Made by a program: the position numbers and the translations under genes. 57,331 bases of DNA from an uncultured Collinsella sp. (lineage in GTDB: Bacteria; Actinomycetota; Coriobacteriia; Coriobacteriales; Coriobacteriaceae): NCBI GenBank assembly GCA_902493145.1, contig CABUOA010000010.1, forward strand, positions 1-57,331. Direction: 5' to 3'. The notes under the pieces are model-generated. The model saw only the letters and a list, made by a program, of their open reading frames with translations. It was not told the origin of the DNA and ran no database searches. Shown here piece after piece: positions 57,046 through 57,331 of the stretch. Within the stretch, counting starts at the first letter, position 1. Each line of letters starts with the position of its first letter.

Positions 57046-57272
57046 GTTCATCTCAATCTGTAACATCTAGCCGAGTTTTTCGGTCCTAGCTGTTACAGAT
57101 CGAGATGAACGCACAGGCCAAGCCGAAAATCTCAATCTGTAACATGTAGACCACTTTTGACCGTCTAGTTGTTACAGATCGAGACAAACGGAATAAGCCG
57201 GGCCAAAAATCTCGATCCGTAACATCTAGCCGAGTTTTTGGGTCCTAGCTGTTACAGATTGAGACAAACGGA
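57046..57272. repeat. Three dyad units of the TCTCAATCTGTAACA family
   Basis: Units at 57046-57110, about 57128-57189 and 57209-57272, same family as 52037-52190. In the first, the outer arm reads GTTCATCTC / GAGATGAAC where unit 1 at 52 kb has GTTTGTCTC / GAGACGAAC, so both sides changed together. Again between convergent genes (PTS and LacI 4). Confidence 0.8.
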
Positions 57273-57287
57273 ATAGGCCGAGCACGT

Positions 57288-57331
57288 CTACGCCCGCAAG
57301 TCCTTTACGCTGGAACGCTCGACCAACACGC
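57288..57331 (-). CDS. LacI family regulator 4, C-terminal end only
   Basis: The visible 13 codons read VLVERSSVKDLRA and a stop. The same end in LacI 3 is TLVERSTVRDIRG, and both are preceded by the same repeat family. This is the last piece of a fourth LacI paralog that continues beyond the window, suggesting another sugar operon further right. Confidence 0.75.
   Translation of the reverse strand, partial: VLVERSSVKDLRA

Noticed and set aside
52037..57272. CRISPR array
   Set aside because: Units are hairpins of variable sequence without regular unique spacers, only two or three per cluster, and no cas genes are nearby.

Overview
The window (57.3 kb, high GC, dense gene-to-gene layout with AGGAGG-type ribosome sites) looks like a chromosomal stretch of an anaerobic gut Coriobacteriia, most likely Collinsella or a near relative. 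The reasons are high-GC actinobacterial codon use combined with a fermentative gene set: pyruvate formate-lyase, an agmatine deiminase route, flavodiiron protein, lactose PTS with the tagatose-6-phosphate route, and LuxR regulators fused to multi-helix membrane domains, as is common in Coriobacteriia. Species assignment is inference. I saw no tRNA, rRNA, CRISPR, phage or intact insertion sequence.

Layout. 1-5.4 kb (minus strand): end of an MTA/SAH nucleosidase gene, a fragment of a beta-lactamase-like gene, pyruvate formate-lyase activase, a DegV protein, and pyruvate formate-lyase encoded as two polypeptides (683-aa core and 83-aa glycyl-radical subunit). 5.8-10.5 kb (plus): MarR regulator translationally coupled to a heterodimeric ABC exporter. 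11-15 kb: DAHP synthase, GNAT acetyltransferase, DUF4143-type ATPase. 15-19.5 kb (minus): MATE transporter, YtcJ-like amidohydrolase, membrane LuxR regulator. 19.6-27.3 kb: an agmatine/putrescine cluster (putrescine carbamoyltransferase, APC antiporter, agmatine deiminase, second APC antiporter) with a divergent second membrane LuxR regulator. 27.7-33.9 kb: Bce-type ABC pair, a Nudix-Vsr fusion protein, AraC regulator, HAD phosphatase. 34-57.3 kb: a sugar region with class II aldolase, DeoR regulator, flavodiiron protein, galK-galT, lacC-lacX-lacB-lacA, lacF, lacE-lacG, a second phospho-beta-glycosidase plus PTS IICB, and four LacI paralogs.

How it works together. Lactose or related beta-galactosides would enter through LacF/LacE as phospho-sugars and be split by LacG. 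The galactose-6-phosphate would pass through LacAB (isomerase) and LacC (kinase) to tagatose-1,6-bisphosphate. No LacD is visible; the nearby class II aldolase may do this step. Free galactose would use GalK/GalT. Each LacI has its own operator variant: one half is shared (TGTTAAC) and the other differs between operons, in step with residue 1 of the recognition helix. An 11-bp motif, ACCGTTCACGG, recurs upstream of nearly every sugar or fermentation operon and suggests an overarching regulator.

The most unusual layer is between the genes. At least ten long, mostly imperfect dyads (arms 13-37 bp) lie mainly at gene 3' ends. Several belong to recognisable families, with compensatory changes between copies: a 296-bp cassette duplicated at 13.4 and 27.3 kb, nested hairpins with GAA triloops at 2.8 and 34.2 kb, a GGCATAGACC/GGTCATGCC core at 11.2 and 21.8 kb, and a 55-65-bp unit repeated five times at 52.1 and 57.1 kb. 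I regard this repeat layer, the Nudix-Vsr fusion and the split pyruvate formate-lyase as the best leads.
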